64,000 bases of DNA from Pseudomonas chlororaphis subsp. aurantiaca (GTDB lineage: Bacteria; Pseudomonadota; Gammaproteobacteria; Pseudomonadales; Pseudomonadaceae), in the NCBI RefSeq assembly GCF_013466605.1, contig NZ_CP059162.1, positions 2,976,001 through 3,040,000 on the forward strand. The letters are read 5' to 3'. A program made the translations under genes and the position numbers. Below the pieces are notes generated by a model. That model searched no databases. It saw nothing but the letters and a program-made list of their open reading frames with translations, and was not told the DNA's origin. Shown here one piece after another: positions 30,101-38,494 of this stretch; position 1 is the stretch's first letter, and every line of letters starts with the position of its first letter.

Positions 30101-31965
30101 GCCTGAGGTTCGATTATCGGGCCCTGGTGCAGCACCCGGGCGCCTGGATGCAGACGGCCGAAGCCCTGGTGGATTTCGCCTCGATGGCCCAGGCCGATAC
30201 TTCGGCACAGGCGCATCTGGCCGCGGTGTTGCAAAGCCCTGGCACGCTGAACCGGACCCTGGACGAAACGGCGTTTTACGCTCGTTACACGCAAATGGGC
30301 TTTCCCGCCGGCGGCTTCGTACGGGCCATCGACGAGTGCCGGTTCCACGAGCGCTTCAGCCTGTCGACCCTGACCGCACAGTTCGAGCCCGGTGGTTATG
30401 CCTTTGGCGCCCATCCGGGGCTGATCGATGCGGCCTTGCAGCCGTCGATCCTGCTGGCCGACAGCGACGGGAACGTGCCCTACATGACCACCGCGATGGA
30501 GGACATTTACCTCAACGGCCCCTTGCGCCGGGAGGAGGCGTATCGCCTGGTCAATCTGCTGCACGCGCCGACAGTTGAGGCCATCCCGGCCAGCGCTGTG
30601 CGCCGCTTCCAGACCGCCTGGGCGCTGCTGGACAGCCGCGGCGAAAGCCTGGTCACCTGCGGTCGCGCCAGTCTGCAGCAGCTGGCGGCGAGCAATCGCG
30701 AACTGTCCGACGCCGTGCAGACGCGGCTGGCCGAGGCGGGAGGACTGTCCAGCGCCGGGTTGCTGGCGATCATTGCCGAGCTGCTGGACTGCGCTCCCGA
30801 GGAGATCGACCTGGACAAGGCGTTGCTGGAGCTGGGCATGGATTCGCTGATGCTGATCAAGCTGCAAAAACGCCTGGATCATCAGCAGGTCGCCATCAGC
30901 GGCCTGTTCAAGATGACCCTGCGCCAACTGCTGGAGCAGGTGCGGCCGGGCGCGGCAAACGGCGCCGAGGTAGCGCACCCGGTCAGTCCTGCACAGCCAG
31001 CGGCGGACAACGGGTTTTCACCCTTTACCCAGCTTGCGCCCTGGTCTCGGGACAAGAACCGCTGGCTGCGCGGGCAGGCGCGACCAGGCAGTCGGATTCG
31101 CCTGTACTGCTTCCCCTACGCACACATGCCCACCACGGTATTCAAGGAGTGGCAGGCCTTGCTGCCTGATTATGTGGAGGTGCGTCCCATCGAACTGCCC
31201 AACCGCGGCGATCGGCTGCGTGAAAGACCGCTCCAGGATATGTGGACTTTGGCCGCGACCTTGACCGAGATCCTGGGCGATGAACTGGACCAGCCCTTTG
31301 CCCTGTACGGCCACAGTGCCGGAGCGCTGATGGCGTATGTCTGGTGCCTGCATCTGCGGGCGGTCGGCAAACCGTTGCCCCGGCATCTGTTCGCGGCGGC
31401 CTATTCCGCGCCGCGCCAGGAGGTCAATCCGGTGATCCGCGGCATGCTCGAGGTTTATCGCCAGCACGGCCTGGAGCGGATGCCCTCGCTGGACGACATC
31501 TGCCAGCCCGGCGCCGAGTCGGTGATCGGCAAGTTGATCGACGCGCTGGAATTTTCCATGAAGCAGGCCGGGGTATTCAATTTCAGCCGTGAGCTGATCC
31601 ATGCGCAGTTGCCCTCCCTGGTGGCCACGTTCGAGATGGTCGACCGCTTCCAGCCGGGCACGCCGTCGCCCTTGGAGTTGCCGATTTCTGGCTTGCATGG
31701 ATTGGCGGACATCCAAGTGCCAGAGGCCGATGTAAACGGCTGGCGACACCTGAGCAGTGCGGGATTCACCTTCAAGGCCTTCGAGGGCAACCACCTGTTT
31801 ATCGAACCGACGCAAAGCATCAACCAGGTCACGGCGTATGTCGCTCAGGTTCTGCAAGCCATCGTCGGCAATGACCTTGAACCGCCGTTGTTCACTCCCG
31901 AAATCCGTTTGCCGCCCTCGGACATGGCCGTTGCGCTGCACGACAGCAGAAAGACCGGGGCCTGA
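27175..31965 (+). CDS. Trans-AT polyketide synthase, KR-ACP-KS-DH-like-ACP-TE (3' part of the broken gene)
   Basis: Counted from the TTG at 27175 (1596 residues), domains are: KR (about 30-290; TGGFGGIG from residue 37, Tyr195 in LSAYSAANA), ACP1 (Ser348 in GLDSVNS), KS (about 415-845; Cys584 in DTACSST, His in ETHGTGT and NIGHLEP), a double-hotdog DH-like domain (about 880-1170), ACP2 (Ser1224 in GMDSLM) and thioesterase (Ser1381 in GHSAGAL). No AT is present. The DH-like domain keeps HPGLIDAALQ but has no clear HxxxGxxxxP motif, so dehydration is doubtful. The frame is continuous with the adenylation part apart from one TAG. Without readthrough this half lacks a proper ribosome site. Confidence 0.88.
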   Translation: MRWQGDQCLTPALQPLAIARDPASDPAPDLSGSMIVTGGFGGIGLTVLRWLVSKGLKSLIVIGRKPLSAPLRHPSLSAGTTGQALIDSLAREQGVRLHYVQSDLSDEAALARQLDGLRPILGGPISGVFHLAGVTTEAVAIQATSATLLADVARPKLVGAQLLERLTLGDPLRYFCLFSSISAVEGMQGNGLSAYSAANAGLVAFAAERRQRRLPAQLIQWTDWDGAGMAVAHNHRAFFDALGMRMLTPEQGVMLLERILANAIDECIVFDADWDRFAAINPAIQTLPVFAHYRERLRKPAVQAMATARAAAGEPLDISALLRDELQRLLGLEDIHPDQTFAEMGLDSVNSLAFFSTLSQRLAYQVLPSAIFRYPTIRALADYIAANRQQGPLSDSRDPAPAAIGQSPVTRPAEDYAAIAIVGMSGQFPKAPDLPRFWEQLCAGFDGVGHYPRARRDLLGLNDSFSDQDLLGIHGGYLDDIELFDPGLFNISPREARFMDPQQRLLLLNAHRAIEDAGIKDHPGFACTGVFIAQYASEYMQFANDYDKDNALFIATGNAGSIAANRLSYHFGFRGPSLVLDTACSSTLVAIDIACQYLRSGQIDFALVGGVSLNLSPALTRLLQDSGMLSPSGRCQTFDARADGYVPGEGVGMIVLQREADARQHLAQHPDARVYALIAGSAVNQDGKSNGMTAPNGLAQEEVIRQAFQRAGLAPAQAGYVETHGTGTYLGDPVEIEALGNVLNDGRGTGEGCILGCLKTNIGHLEPAAGIASVIKAALCLYLGRVPGNNHLATLNPLLAPSQPAFRLPDRPLDWDGTGRVAGVSSFGFGGVNAHVVLTSVDTPAPAPERERLFLAHYPRPRLALKAYWARRAAPAAAPAVATAPDAFLKVAYSGQGNATREALFTLPAQTPGLLDTGNFHVGFYLEAIYQVFRDCFGRSTLHVSRFDFQSPLLIAHNVTTQVRMSIEPLAAEAYRLRFDYRALVQHPGAWMQTAEALVDFASMAQADTSAQAHLAAVLQSPGTLNRTLDETAFYARYTQMGFPAGGFVRAIDECRFHERFSLSTLTAQFEPGGYAFGAHPGLIDAALQPSILLADSDGNVPYMTTAMEDIYLNGPLRREEAYRLVNLLHAPTVEAIPASAVRRFQTAWALLDSRGESLVTCGRASLQQLAASNRELSDAVQTRLAEAGGLSSAGLLAIIAELLDCAPEEIDLDKALLELGMDSLMLIKLQKRLDHQQVAISGLFKMTLRQLLEQVRPGAANGAEVAHPVSPAQPAADNGFSPFTQLAPWSRDKNRWLRGQARPGSRIRLYCFPYAHMPTTVFKEWQALLPDYVEVRPIELPNRGDRLRERPLQDMWTLAATLTEILGDELDQPFALYGHSAGALMAYVWCLHLRAVGKPLPRHLFAAAYSAPRQEVNPVIRGMLEVYRQHGLERMPSLDDICQPGAESVIGKLIDALEFSMKQAGVFNFSRELIHAQLPSLVATFEMVDRFQPGTPSPLELPISGLHGLADIQVPEADVNGWRHLSSAGFTFKAFEGNHLFIEPTQSINQVTAYVAQVLQAIVGNDLEPPLFTPEIRLPPSDMAVALHDSRKTGA

Positions 31966-32018
31966 CGGCCCCACACCCACTTATATGTTTTGATCAACTC
32001 ACATCGAGGTTAATAGTT

Positions 32019-33440
32019 ATGAGAACGCTCAAGGATCTACCAAAACGCCGTGGCCTGCCCTTGCTGGGTAATCTGCACCAGTTGGAAAAAACCTCCTTTT
32101 TCCTGTCGCTTGAGCAATGGTCGCGGGACTTTCACCACGAACCATTCCACTTGCAAATGGCCCATATGCACTTCGCTGTCTTCAGCAGGCCGGAGCAGGT
32201 ACGCCACATCCTCAAGCACCGGCCTTCGCAGTTCCGGCGCATGAAGGAGATGGCCAAACTGTTCGATGAGGTCGGCTTCAGCAGTATGTTTACCGATGAA
32301 GGGGAGGCCTGGAAACGCCAGCGGCGGCTGATCATGCCGGCGTTTTCCAAGCGCAGCCTGGTGGCGTTCACCCCACAGATCGCCACTACTGCCCTCAAGT
32401 TGCGCGATCGCCTGCGCAGCAACCTGGGGCAGTCGCTGGACCTGCGGGAGGACCTGCGGCGCTTTTCGGTGGATGTCAGTTGCTTGCTGGTATTCGGTTT
32501 CGACCTCAAGAGCCTGGAAAGCAACGATAGCCAGTCGCTACAAATCTTCCAGGATGTGGTCAACACCATCAATAATCGCGTGCAGACGGTGGTGCCTTAT
32601 TGGCGAGTGCTTAAGCTGCCGTCTGACCATCGTTTCGACCGCTCCTTGAATGAACTCAAGAGCTTGGCGGTCGGCATCGCCAGAGATACCCAGGCGCGTA
32701 TGCGCCGCCAGGAAGACGTGGGCCCCCATTGCATTCTGCATACCATGCTCGAGGCGACAGACAGTGACGACGGAGCGCTCAGCGAAGATGAGCTTTTCGC
32801 TAACATGATGGCTCTGATTCTGGCCGGGGAAGGCACCACGTCGGCGATGCTCAGCTGGCTGTTTTTTTTTCTCGGGCAGGACCCGGCCTTGCAGGACAAC
32901 CTGCGCCGCGAAGTCGCTCGCTTGAATCTGCATCAGCTTGACTATAACGATCTGGTCGACCTGCCGCTGACGGAGGCCGTCATCGAAGAAACCTTCAGGG
33001 TCAAGTCCACAGTGCCTGGGTTGTTCGTGGAGCCCCTCGAGGATACGGTCATCGACGATATCGTGCTGGAAAAGGGCACCAAGATTATTGTCCTGACCCG
33101 AGTCGACGGTTTGAAGAATCTGCCGGAAGACTCGGTATTCAACCCCTATCGCTGGCTGGACGAACAGCAAGCCTTGATCGATACGAAAGAGGCACGGCAG
33201 AAGCAATTTCCCTTCGGATTCGGTCCACGTTCGTGCCCTGCAGCACCTATGGCCAATCTTGAGCTGAAAGTGGCAGTGGCGATGCTGGTCAAATACTTCG
33301 AGCTGGAGTTGATCGACAAGGACCAGGTGAAGGAGGTGTTCACCACCTCGGCGGTGCCGAATGACCTGAAAATCCGTCTCAGCCCCCGTCCGGAGCAGGA
33401 TGTGCCCGCGGCGCCGGTCGCGGCAACCGATGCCGTCTGA
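32019..33440 (+). CDS. Cytochrome P450
   Basis: The 473-residue P450 has the oxygen-binding I-helix LAGEGTTS (about 268), ExxR as EETFR, PERF-region FNPYRWLDE, and heme-ligand loop FGFGPRSCPA with the cysteine at about 406. The residue two after the cysteine is Ala rather than the usual Gly. No membrane anchor is seen, so it is soluble. It begins 53 bases after the megasynthase stop with a GAGGTTAATAG ribosome site. It is likely a tailoring oxidase of the polyketide product. Confidence 0.92.
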   Translation: MRTLKDLPKRRGLPLLGNLHQLEKTSFFLSLEQWSRDFHHEPFHLQMAHMHFAVFSRPEQVRHILKHRPSQFRRMKEMAKLFDEVGFSSMFTDEGEAWKRQRRLIMPAFSKRSLVAFTPQIATTALKLRDRLRSNLGQSLDLREDLRRFSVDVSCLLVFGFDLKSLESNDSQSLQIFQDVVNTINNRVQTVVPYWRVLKLPSDHRFDRSLNELKSLAVGIARDTQARMRRQEDVGPHCILHTMLEATDSDDGALSEDELFANMMALILAGEGTTSAMLSWLFFFLGQDPALQDNLRREVARLNLHQLDYNDLVDLPLTEAVIEETFRVKSTVPGLFVEPLEDTVIDDIVLEKGTKIIVLTRVDGLKNLPEDSVFNPYRWLDEQQALIDTKEARQKQFPFGFGPRSCPAAPMANLELKVAVAMLVKYFELELIDKDQVKEVFTTSAVPNDLKIRLSPRPEQDVPAAPVAATDAV

Positions 33441-33497
33441 TGCCCAAGCCCGCGCAAGCGGGCTGTTTCCAATGCGTGTGCTTACCGGGGTACCCCC

Positions 33498-34253
33498 ATG
33501 CGGCTATTTACCGTGTCAGATCTTCATACCGACCATCCGCAGAACTGGAAATGGCTTGATCGGTTGTCTCGCGAAGACTTCCTCGACGACACCCTGATCG
33601 TGGCGGGGGACGTCGCCGATGAAATAGGCCTGCTCAGGGCCAGCCTCGAGCAGTTGAGCAGGCGTTTCCGGCATGTGTGCTTCGTGCCGGGCAATCACGA
33701 CCTGTGGGTGATTCGCTCGGACCTGAGCTCGTCGTTCGACAAGTACCGCACGGTCACCCAGGCCTGCCGCGACGCCGGGGTCCATACTCAGGCGTGTCGC
33801 GTGGGCAGTACCCTGATCGTGCCGCTGCTGGGCTGGTATGACTATTCCTTCGGCCCGTTCAACGAGACGTTGCGCAGCAACTGGATGGACTTCGCGGCCT
33901 GCCAGTGGGACGGCCATGACGACGAGGCGGTGAGCCGGGTGTTCGACGAGCTCAACCGGCCGCCCGATACCCAGGGGGTCCGGCATATCGTGTCGTTCTC
34001 CCATTTCCTGCCCAGGATCGACCTGATGCCGGCCGGCGTACCGCCCCAGTATCGCTACCTGTATCCGGTGCTGGGCTCGGCGCGCCTGGAGCGGCAAGTG
34101 CGCCGTCTGGGGGCCCAGACCCATATCTATGGGCACAGCCACCTCAATCGCCGCGTCACCCTGGAGGGGGTGACCTACATCAACAATGCATTCGGCTATC
34201 CATCGGAGCGGCATATCGCCAACAAGGCCTTGTTATGCCTGGGGCCGCTGTGA
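33498..34253 (+). CDS. Calcineurin-like metallophosphoesterase
   Basis: The 251-residue protein carries the full metallophosphoesterase set: DLH (residues about 8-10), GDVADE (about 36), GNHDLW (about 66), FSHFLPR (about 168) and GHSHLNRRV (about 213). Its substrate is unknown. It lies between P450 and PPTase genes, overlaps the PPTase start, and so belongs to the cluster transcript. A role could be dephosphorylation of a product or of a phosphorylated precursor; this is inference. Confidence 0.85.
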   Translation: MRLFTVSDLHTDHPQNWKWLDRLSREDFLDDTLIVAGDVADEIGLLRASLEQLSRRFRHVCFVPGNHDLWVIRSDLSSSFDKYRTVTQACRDAGVHTQACRVGSTLIVPLLGWYDYSFGPFNETLRSNWMDFAACQWDGHDDEAVSRVFDELNRPPDTQGVRHIVSFSHFLPRIDLMPAGVPPQYRYLYPVLGSARLERQVRRLGAQTHIYGHSHLNRRVTLEGVTYINNAFGYPSERHIANKALLCLGPL

Positions 34254-35041
34254 GCGCGCTTGAGGATCGGCCTTTGCGGCTCGTGCCCGGGGACATCCAT
34301 GTCTGGAGCGTCCGGGACGAAGAGATTGGCGACGAGGGGCTGCTGGCGCTGTATCGCTCCTGGCTGAGTGTCGAGGAAACCGAGCGCATGGGCCGCTTCA
34401 TGTTTGCCCGCCATCGCCATCAGTACCTGGTCACCCGGGCGCTGCTGCGTTCGACCTTGTCGCTGTATGCGCCGTGGGTGGCGCCGCAGCAGTGGGTGTT
34501 CGCCAGTAACGCCTGGGGTAAGCCGGCCGTTGTCGCGCCGGCTGTACCGATGGCCTTCAACCTGTCCCATACCGAGGGCCTGGTGGTGCTGGCGCTGACC
34601 TTGGAAAGCAGCGTCGGTATCGATGTGGAGTCCCGGCATCGGGCGGTCGACCTGGAACTGGCCGAACGTTTTTTTTCCCCCCACGAGGTGCGACACCTGT
34701 CCGGCCTGGCGGAGGCTGAACGAGCGTCGGCCTTTATAACGTTCTGGACCTTGAAGGAAGCCTATATCAAGGCCTGCGGCCAGGGCCTGTCGATCCCCCT
34801 GGACAGTTTTTCCTTTTCCTTGGCAGTACCGGGACAGATCGGGTTTTCCTGCCAGAACCTGGACCCGCTGAGCGCCGGGCGCTGGCGTTTCTGGCAAGGG
34901 GAAAGCGGGGCGTTCGTCCTGTCCCTGGGCTGCTCACCCGTGCAAACGGAACCCGCGATGGCGGTGAGGTTTTACGAGACGGTGCCTGGACGTGGGCATA
35001 CGCCTGGGGCGGCCGTCATGTGCCGGACATCCAGTGGCTGA
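34235..35041 (+). CDS. Sfp-type 4'-phosphopantetheinyl transferase
   Basis: The 268-residue protein activates carrier domains by attaching phosphopantetheine. Sfp motifs are clear: NLSHTEGLVVLAL (about 109), GIDVESRHR (about 129, metal-binding D-x-E) and FWTLKEAYIKACGQGL (about 170). The ATG at 34235 overlaps the upstream gene by 19 bases; GTG 34250 is an alternative that gives a GTGA overlap. It makes the cluster self-sufficient for ACP/PCP activation. It is the last recognisable gene of the cluster. Confidence 0.93.
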   Translation: MPGAAVSALEDRPLRLVPGDIHVWSVRDEEIGDEGLLALYRSWLSVEETERMGRFMFARHRHQYLVTRALLRSTLSLYAPWVAPQQWVFASNAWGKPAVVAPAVPMAFNLSHTEGLVVLALTLESSVGIDVESRHRAVDLELAERFFSPHEVRHLSGLAEAERASAFITFWTLKEAYIKACGQGLSIPLDSFSFSLAVPGQIGFSCQNLDPLSAGRWRFWQGESGAFVLSLGCSPVQTEPAMAVRFYETVPGRGHTPGAAVMCRTSSG

Positions 35042-35640
35042 ATGACGGTGGTCGACTTCTTGGTTTGGGTCTAACGATGAAGGTGTAGGTGTTGCTGTTT
35101 ACATCCCTGGAGTCGGCTACCTTCATTCTCAACCTAGCGGTCACAATGTGTATTCGCCCGTCCATGCTCACATCGTCCTCGATCAGATGTCGGGTCTGCA
35201 CTGGCAGCCATTGGTAAAGCCCCGACGGCGTTTTCCAGCGCCGGCGCCACCCTGAAAGCCCAGGCCTTCGACACCGAGCTCAAGGCCGGCTACCTGTTCC
35301 TCAGTATATCGCCTGCCGTGCCGGATCGTTACGGCGCCGGGCGTGCTAATCATGTGCCGGCGCAGCGGCGCACTTGCCCATGGCGATCGAGAGCACGCGG
35401 TTCGCAGGAAGAACGGAACCCAGTTCGAGGAATGGCATAGCGGCCGGGCCTAGATGAAGTCCAGGTCGCGGAATGCGCAGGGCAGGGCCGAGCGCCGAAG
35501 CCGAGGTCAGCTTGAGACCTGGCCACGAAGAGGTTCAAAAAGCCGTGGGCAAGCGGGGGAGTCGCCATCCAGATTCCCAGGACCAGCAATGTGCGTGAGC
35601 AATATTGTTATATAACTATAACTATTATATTGTAGGCTTT
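35042..35640. other. Remnant DNA after the polyketide cluster; no intact gene
   Basis: About 600 bases without a convincing gene. A short segment at 35213-35300 looks coding (KAPTAFSSAGATLKAQAFDT ... ELKAGYLFL) but has no start or family match that I recognise. The end (35595-35640) is strongly AT-rich and holds the MarR promoter region, with TATAACTATAACTATTATAT before the gene. Confidence 0.5.
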
Positions 35641-36114
35641 ATGAAAAGACATGACAGTACATCAGGCGATGCCTCCCGCCTGCGCGGCCAGATCATGGCG
35701 GTCGTTCGCCGTTTGCGCCGAGAAACGCGAGGCGGCTCGATTCCACTCGCTCAACTTGCCTTGCTTGGCGCCATCGATCGCTTTGCTGGAGAAGCGACGC
35801 CCTCTGCGCTTGCGGCGACAGAGCAGATGCGCTCGCCCAATCTCGCCTCACAGCTGCGTGCGCTGGAGGGCATGGGCCTGATTCAGCGCACTCCCGACGC
35901 CCAGGATCGTCGCAAGGTACGGGTCAGCCTGACCGAGGATGGGCGTGAGGCATTGCATCGAAACCGAATCGGTCGCGACGAATGGCTCGCGGCGACGATG
36001 CTGGCTTGCCTGACTCCTCAGGAACAGCAACTGCTGGCAGACGCTGGAATGCTGCTTGAGCGCATCGCCAAATTTGAAAACCCATCTACCCACGACAAAC
36101 TGGAGCAACCATGA
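35641..36114 (+). CDS. MarR-family transcriptional regulator
   Basis: The 157-residue protein has the winged-helix MarR core: LAQLALLGAIDRF, SALAATEQMRSPNLASQLRALEGMGLI and the wing RTPDAQDRRKVRVSLTEDG (about residues 45-105). I use ATG 35641; an upstream in-frame ATG lies in AT-rich promoter-like DNA. Its stop overlaps the next gene start by four bases, so it co-transcribes with the hydrolase and membrane gene and probably autoregulates them in response to an aromatic or phenolic effector. Confidence 0.88.
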   Translation: MKRHDSTSGDASRLRGQIMAVVRRLRRETRGGSIPLAQLALLGAIDRFAGEATPSALAATEQMRSPNLASQLRALEGMGLIQRTPDAQDRRKVRVSLTEDGREALHRNRIGRDEWLAATMLACLTPQEQQLLADAGMLLERIAKFENPSTHDKLEQP

Positions 36115-36683
36115 ACACAGCATTCATTGGCCTTGATTACATTATCGATATCATGCATCCAGATGGGAAAATCGCTCGGTCGGCCGCGCACGCAGCCCAG
36201 CGCGACATCATCAGGAAGGCAAACCGGGCGCTTGCCATTGCCGAGTCCAACGGATGGCTAAAGCTGCTGGTCAAGGTTGGATTCGCTCCGAACTATCTCG
36301 ACCAGCCCAAATCCTCTCCGATGTTCGGGCGAGCTGCCCAGTTCGGTGCATTGAAGCTTGGTGAGCGAGGCACCGATTTCCACCCGGAACTCAAAGTAAC
36401 CGCTGACGACCTGGTGATAGTAAAACCCCGCGTCAGTGCCTTTTATGCAACGCCGCTTGAGGCCGTCCTGCGCGCCAATAAGATCGAGCGACTCATCGTG
36501 GCGGGCGTCAGCAGTTCATGGGCGGTGCAGGCGACGGTCCGTGATGCGCATGATCGGGACTATCAGGTGTTGATCGCGGAAGACGCGTGCGCTGCCGGCG
36601 ATGAAAGTGAACACCAGGACTCGATGAAACTGATGTCGGCCATCGCACGCATCATTACGGTCGACGACATGGAAAGCCTCTGA
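36111..36683 (+). CDS. Isochorismatase-like hydrolase lacking the catalytic Cys
   Basis: The 190-residue protein has the isochorismatase fold pattern: N-terminal Asp in FIGLDYIIDIMHPDG, the Lys in IVKPRVSAFYAT (about 105) and GVSSSWAVQATVRDAHDRDY (about 130-150). Cysteine hydrolases carry Cys where this protein has Ala (SSSWAVQ). True isochorismatases of the EntB/PhzD type also lack this Cys, so the reaction may be vinyl-ether or other non-thiol hydrolysis, or the enzyme may be inactive. It is coupled to MarR upstream and an FUSC-like protein downstream. Confidence 0.8.
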   Translation: MNTAFIGLDYIIDIMHPDGKIARSAAHAAQRDIIRKANRALAIAESNGWLKLLVKVGFAPNYLDQPKSSPMFGRAAQFGALKLGERGTDFHPELKVTADDLVIVKPRVSAFYATPLEAVLRANKIERLIVAGVSSSWAVQATVRDAHDRDYQVLIAEDACAAGDESEHQDSMKLMSAIARIITVDDMESL

Positions 36684-37705
36684 TGCGTGCCGATGCTCCC
36701 TTGAATGCCCGCCTTGCGGGGGAAATCAAGGGCAGGGCGCTCGTCAGAGCAGTGATTGTGCTGGCCCCCTTCGGACTGGCCTGCGCAATCACCGCCAATC
36801 CGTTGTGGCTGAAGGTTTCGCTCCTCGCGATTGCAACGATGATCCCTGAGGAGCGGCTCGCGCTCACTCCCCAGGGCGTGTTGCTTCATGGTCTGACCGT
36901 AATCGCGGGTATCTACTTGCTGCTGTTCGCGCAACAGGTTCCTGCGCTTTTCGTCATGGCGTGCATGCTGTTGGCCGCGGGCACCATCTGGATCGCCGCA
37001 GCGGGCACAAAGCTCAGGGCGTTGGGGAGTTGGACCTTCATACCGGTGCTCATTTTAGCCAATGAGCTTGGTTCTCCCGCGGAACCGCATCTGGATGAGG
37101 CCTTGAGGTTTCTTCCCTATCTGCTCATTCCGCTGATTCCCACTTTTGCGGTCGCTGTGTTCAAGTCCCGGAGGGCGCGGGGCAATATCAGCGGCATGCG
37201 GTGGTTTTCGAGGCTGGGAGACTTCGGACCGGCGACGTCCTATGGCGAAACGATGGCGGCCATGGTTGTCGGCGTGGGGCTCGCGGCTGCGTTAGTTGAA
37301 TACAATACGATGCATCACGGACAGTGGATGATCTGGGGAGCCGCCAGCGTTATTGCCGGCACGGTGGATTCGGCTCGGGCAAAACTGCGCAGCCGGGCTA
37401 TCGGTGTCGTGGCCGGTGTGCCCTTGGGCATTGCGCTCGGGACGTTCGTTATCCCGCATTCGGGTATAAGCGTGACCGTCGCCACGCTGGCAACCTTTCT
37501 AACGCTGGTGGCCTTTGAAAGGTATGTCGTTGCCTATTTTTTTCGCTGCACCCTCGTCGCTCTTTCAATCGTTCTGGCGAACCAGTCGGTGGCTGATGCG
37601 CTCGAGCGTCTCACGCATGTATTGCTGGGTGGAGCGATCGGCATGGCATCGGTCATTGTGTTCCATATAATTGCCGGGAATATGCAGGCTAGAACGCCCC
37701 AGTAA
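36683..37705 (+). CDS. FUSC/DUF2955-like inner-membrane protein
   Basis: The 340-residue protein has two blocks of four to five hydrophobic helices (about 22-165 and 190-335) separated by a basic loop (KSRRARG), as in the fusaric-acid-resistance (FUSC/AaeB) superfamily. The second block contains HHGQWMIWGAASVIAGTVDSARAKLRSRAIG, typical of this group (W...A...R...R..G). Start and preceding stop overlap (TGATG). It is probably an aromatic-acid efflux permease under MarR control; no membrane-fusion partner gene follows. Confidence 0.75.
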   Translation: MRADAPLNARLAGEIKGRALVRAVIVLAPFGLACAITANPLWLKVSLLAIATMIPEERLALTPQGVLLHGLTVIAGIYLLLFAQQVPALFVMACMLLAAGTIWIAAAGTKLRALGSWTFIPVLILANELGSPAEPHLDEALRFLPYLLIPLIPTFAVAVFKSRRARGNISGMRWFSRLGDFGPATSYGETMAAMVVGVGLAAALVEYNTMHHGQWMIWGAASVIAGTVDSARAKLRSRAIGVVAGVPLGIALGTFVIPHSGISVTVATLATFLTLVAFERYVVAYFFRCTLVALSIVLANQSVADALERLTHVLLGGAIGMASVIVFHIIAGNMQARTPQ

Positions 37706-37788
37706 GGTCGTGGACGGACACGACCTGATAGTGGTGCTTTATTGAGTTGTGCAGGCTGTGCTTGTGCTCGACCTGTTCGATAAATATA

Positions 37789-38088
37789 TCAAGAGGTAAG
37801 GGCGGCTATGTAAGTAGCCTTGCAGATATTCGACTTTAGTTCTTTCCGGGACTTTTGTCGTTCTGGCATTTCTACCCCTTCAGCGACCACTGAAAGATTT
37901 TTTTCTGACAGTGGCAAGATGCTTTCCATTATGTGTGTCGATGAGGCGTCTTTCCCAATCATCGATACAAAGCGCTTGTCTGTTTCAAGACAGTCAACCT
38001 TGAGTTTTCTGACAACGACTGGGCATGACCAGTTTGTCTGGGGCATTGCCCAGTCTGTCTGTTCACGGCTCATAGCCTGCTCTAGCAA
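37789..38088 (-). pseudogene. EAL-domain (c-di-GMP phosphodiesterase) fragment
   Basis: The frame reads LKVDCLETDKRFVSMI, then THIMESILPLSEKNLSVVAE and GVEMPE, the C-terminal third of an EAL domain (motifs K-x-D and VVAEGVE), with no upstream catalytic part. It is a gene fossil. The remaining 38089-38494 contains AT-rich DNA leading to the LysR gene and no clear gene. Confidence 0.8.
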
Positions 38089-38494
38089 AATTGCTGGTTT
38101 GACCCGTGCGCGTTGCGTAGCGCGTCATCGTAGAAAAATGCCTTATCGGTATCCAGCGCGAGCCAGTGTCAGGCCTTTACTGCATCGCCGAAGATTACTT
38201 CGGACTCATGATTCCAATGTCACAGATTGCTTAACCAGGGTTGCCGAGAACTGGCTTGAATGTGGATGTCCTCATCTGAAACGCTTGCGGGAAAAGAAAG
38301 AGAAGCTTGTAGCCGGATATGGTAAGTAGGAATCGATGCGTCAATCAATAAACCTGAATAGCTAATAAGGTCCCTTATATTTAAATATTGAATTCCTCTA
38401 GCTTGTTTTTAAATAGCCAATCTCGTGTTCCACACAAGAAAATAGTTTATTCTCTGGACGATTAGCTCTTATCAGCTAGATAGGCTTCGTTCCT

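Noticed and set aside
25936..30978. A 1680-codon open frame on the minus strand opposite the polyketide synthase
   Set aside because: It mirrors the GC-rich third positions of the plus-strand gene, has no domain, is rich in Gln/Gly/Arg/His, and the plus strand carries all catalytic motifs.
37820..38329. 169-codon plus-strand frame opposite the EAL fragment
   Set aside because: The minus strand carries recognisable EAL motifs; the plus frame has none.
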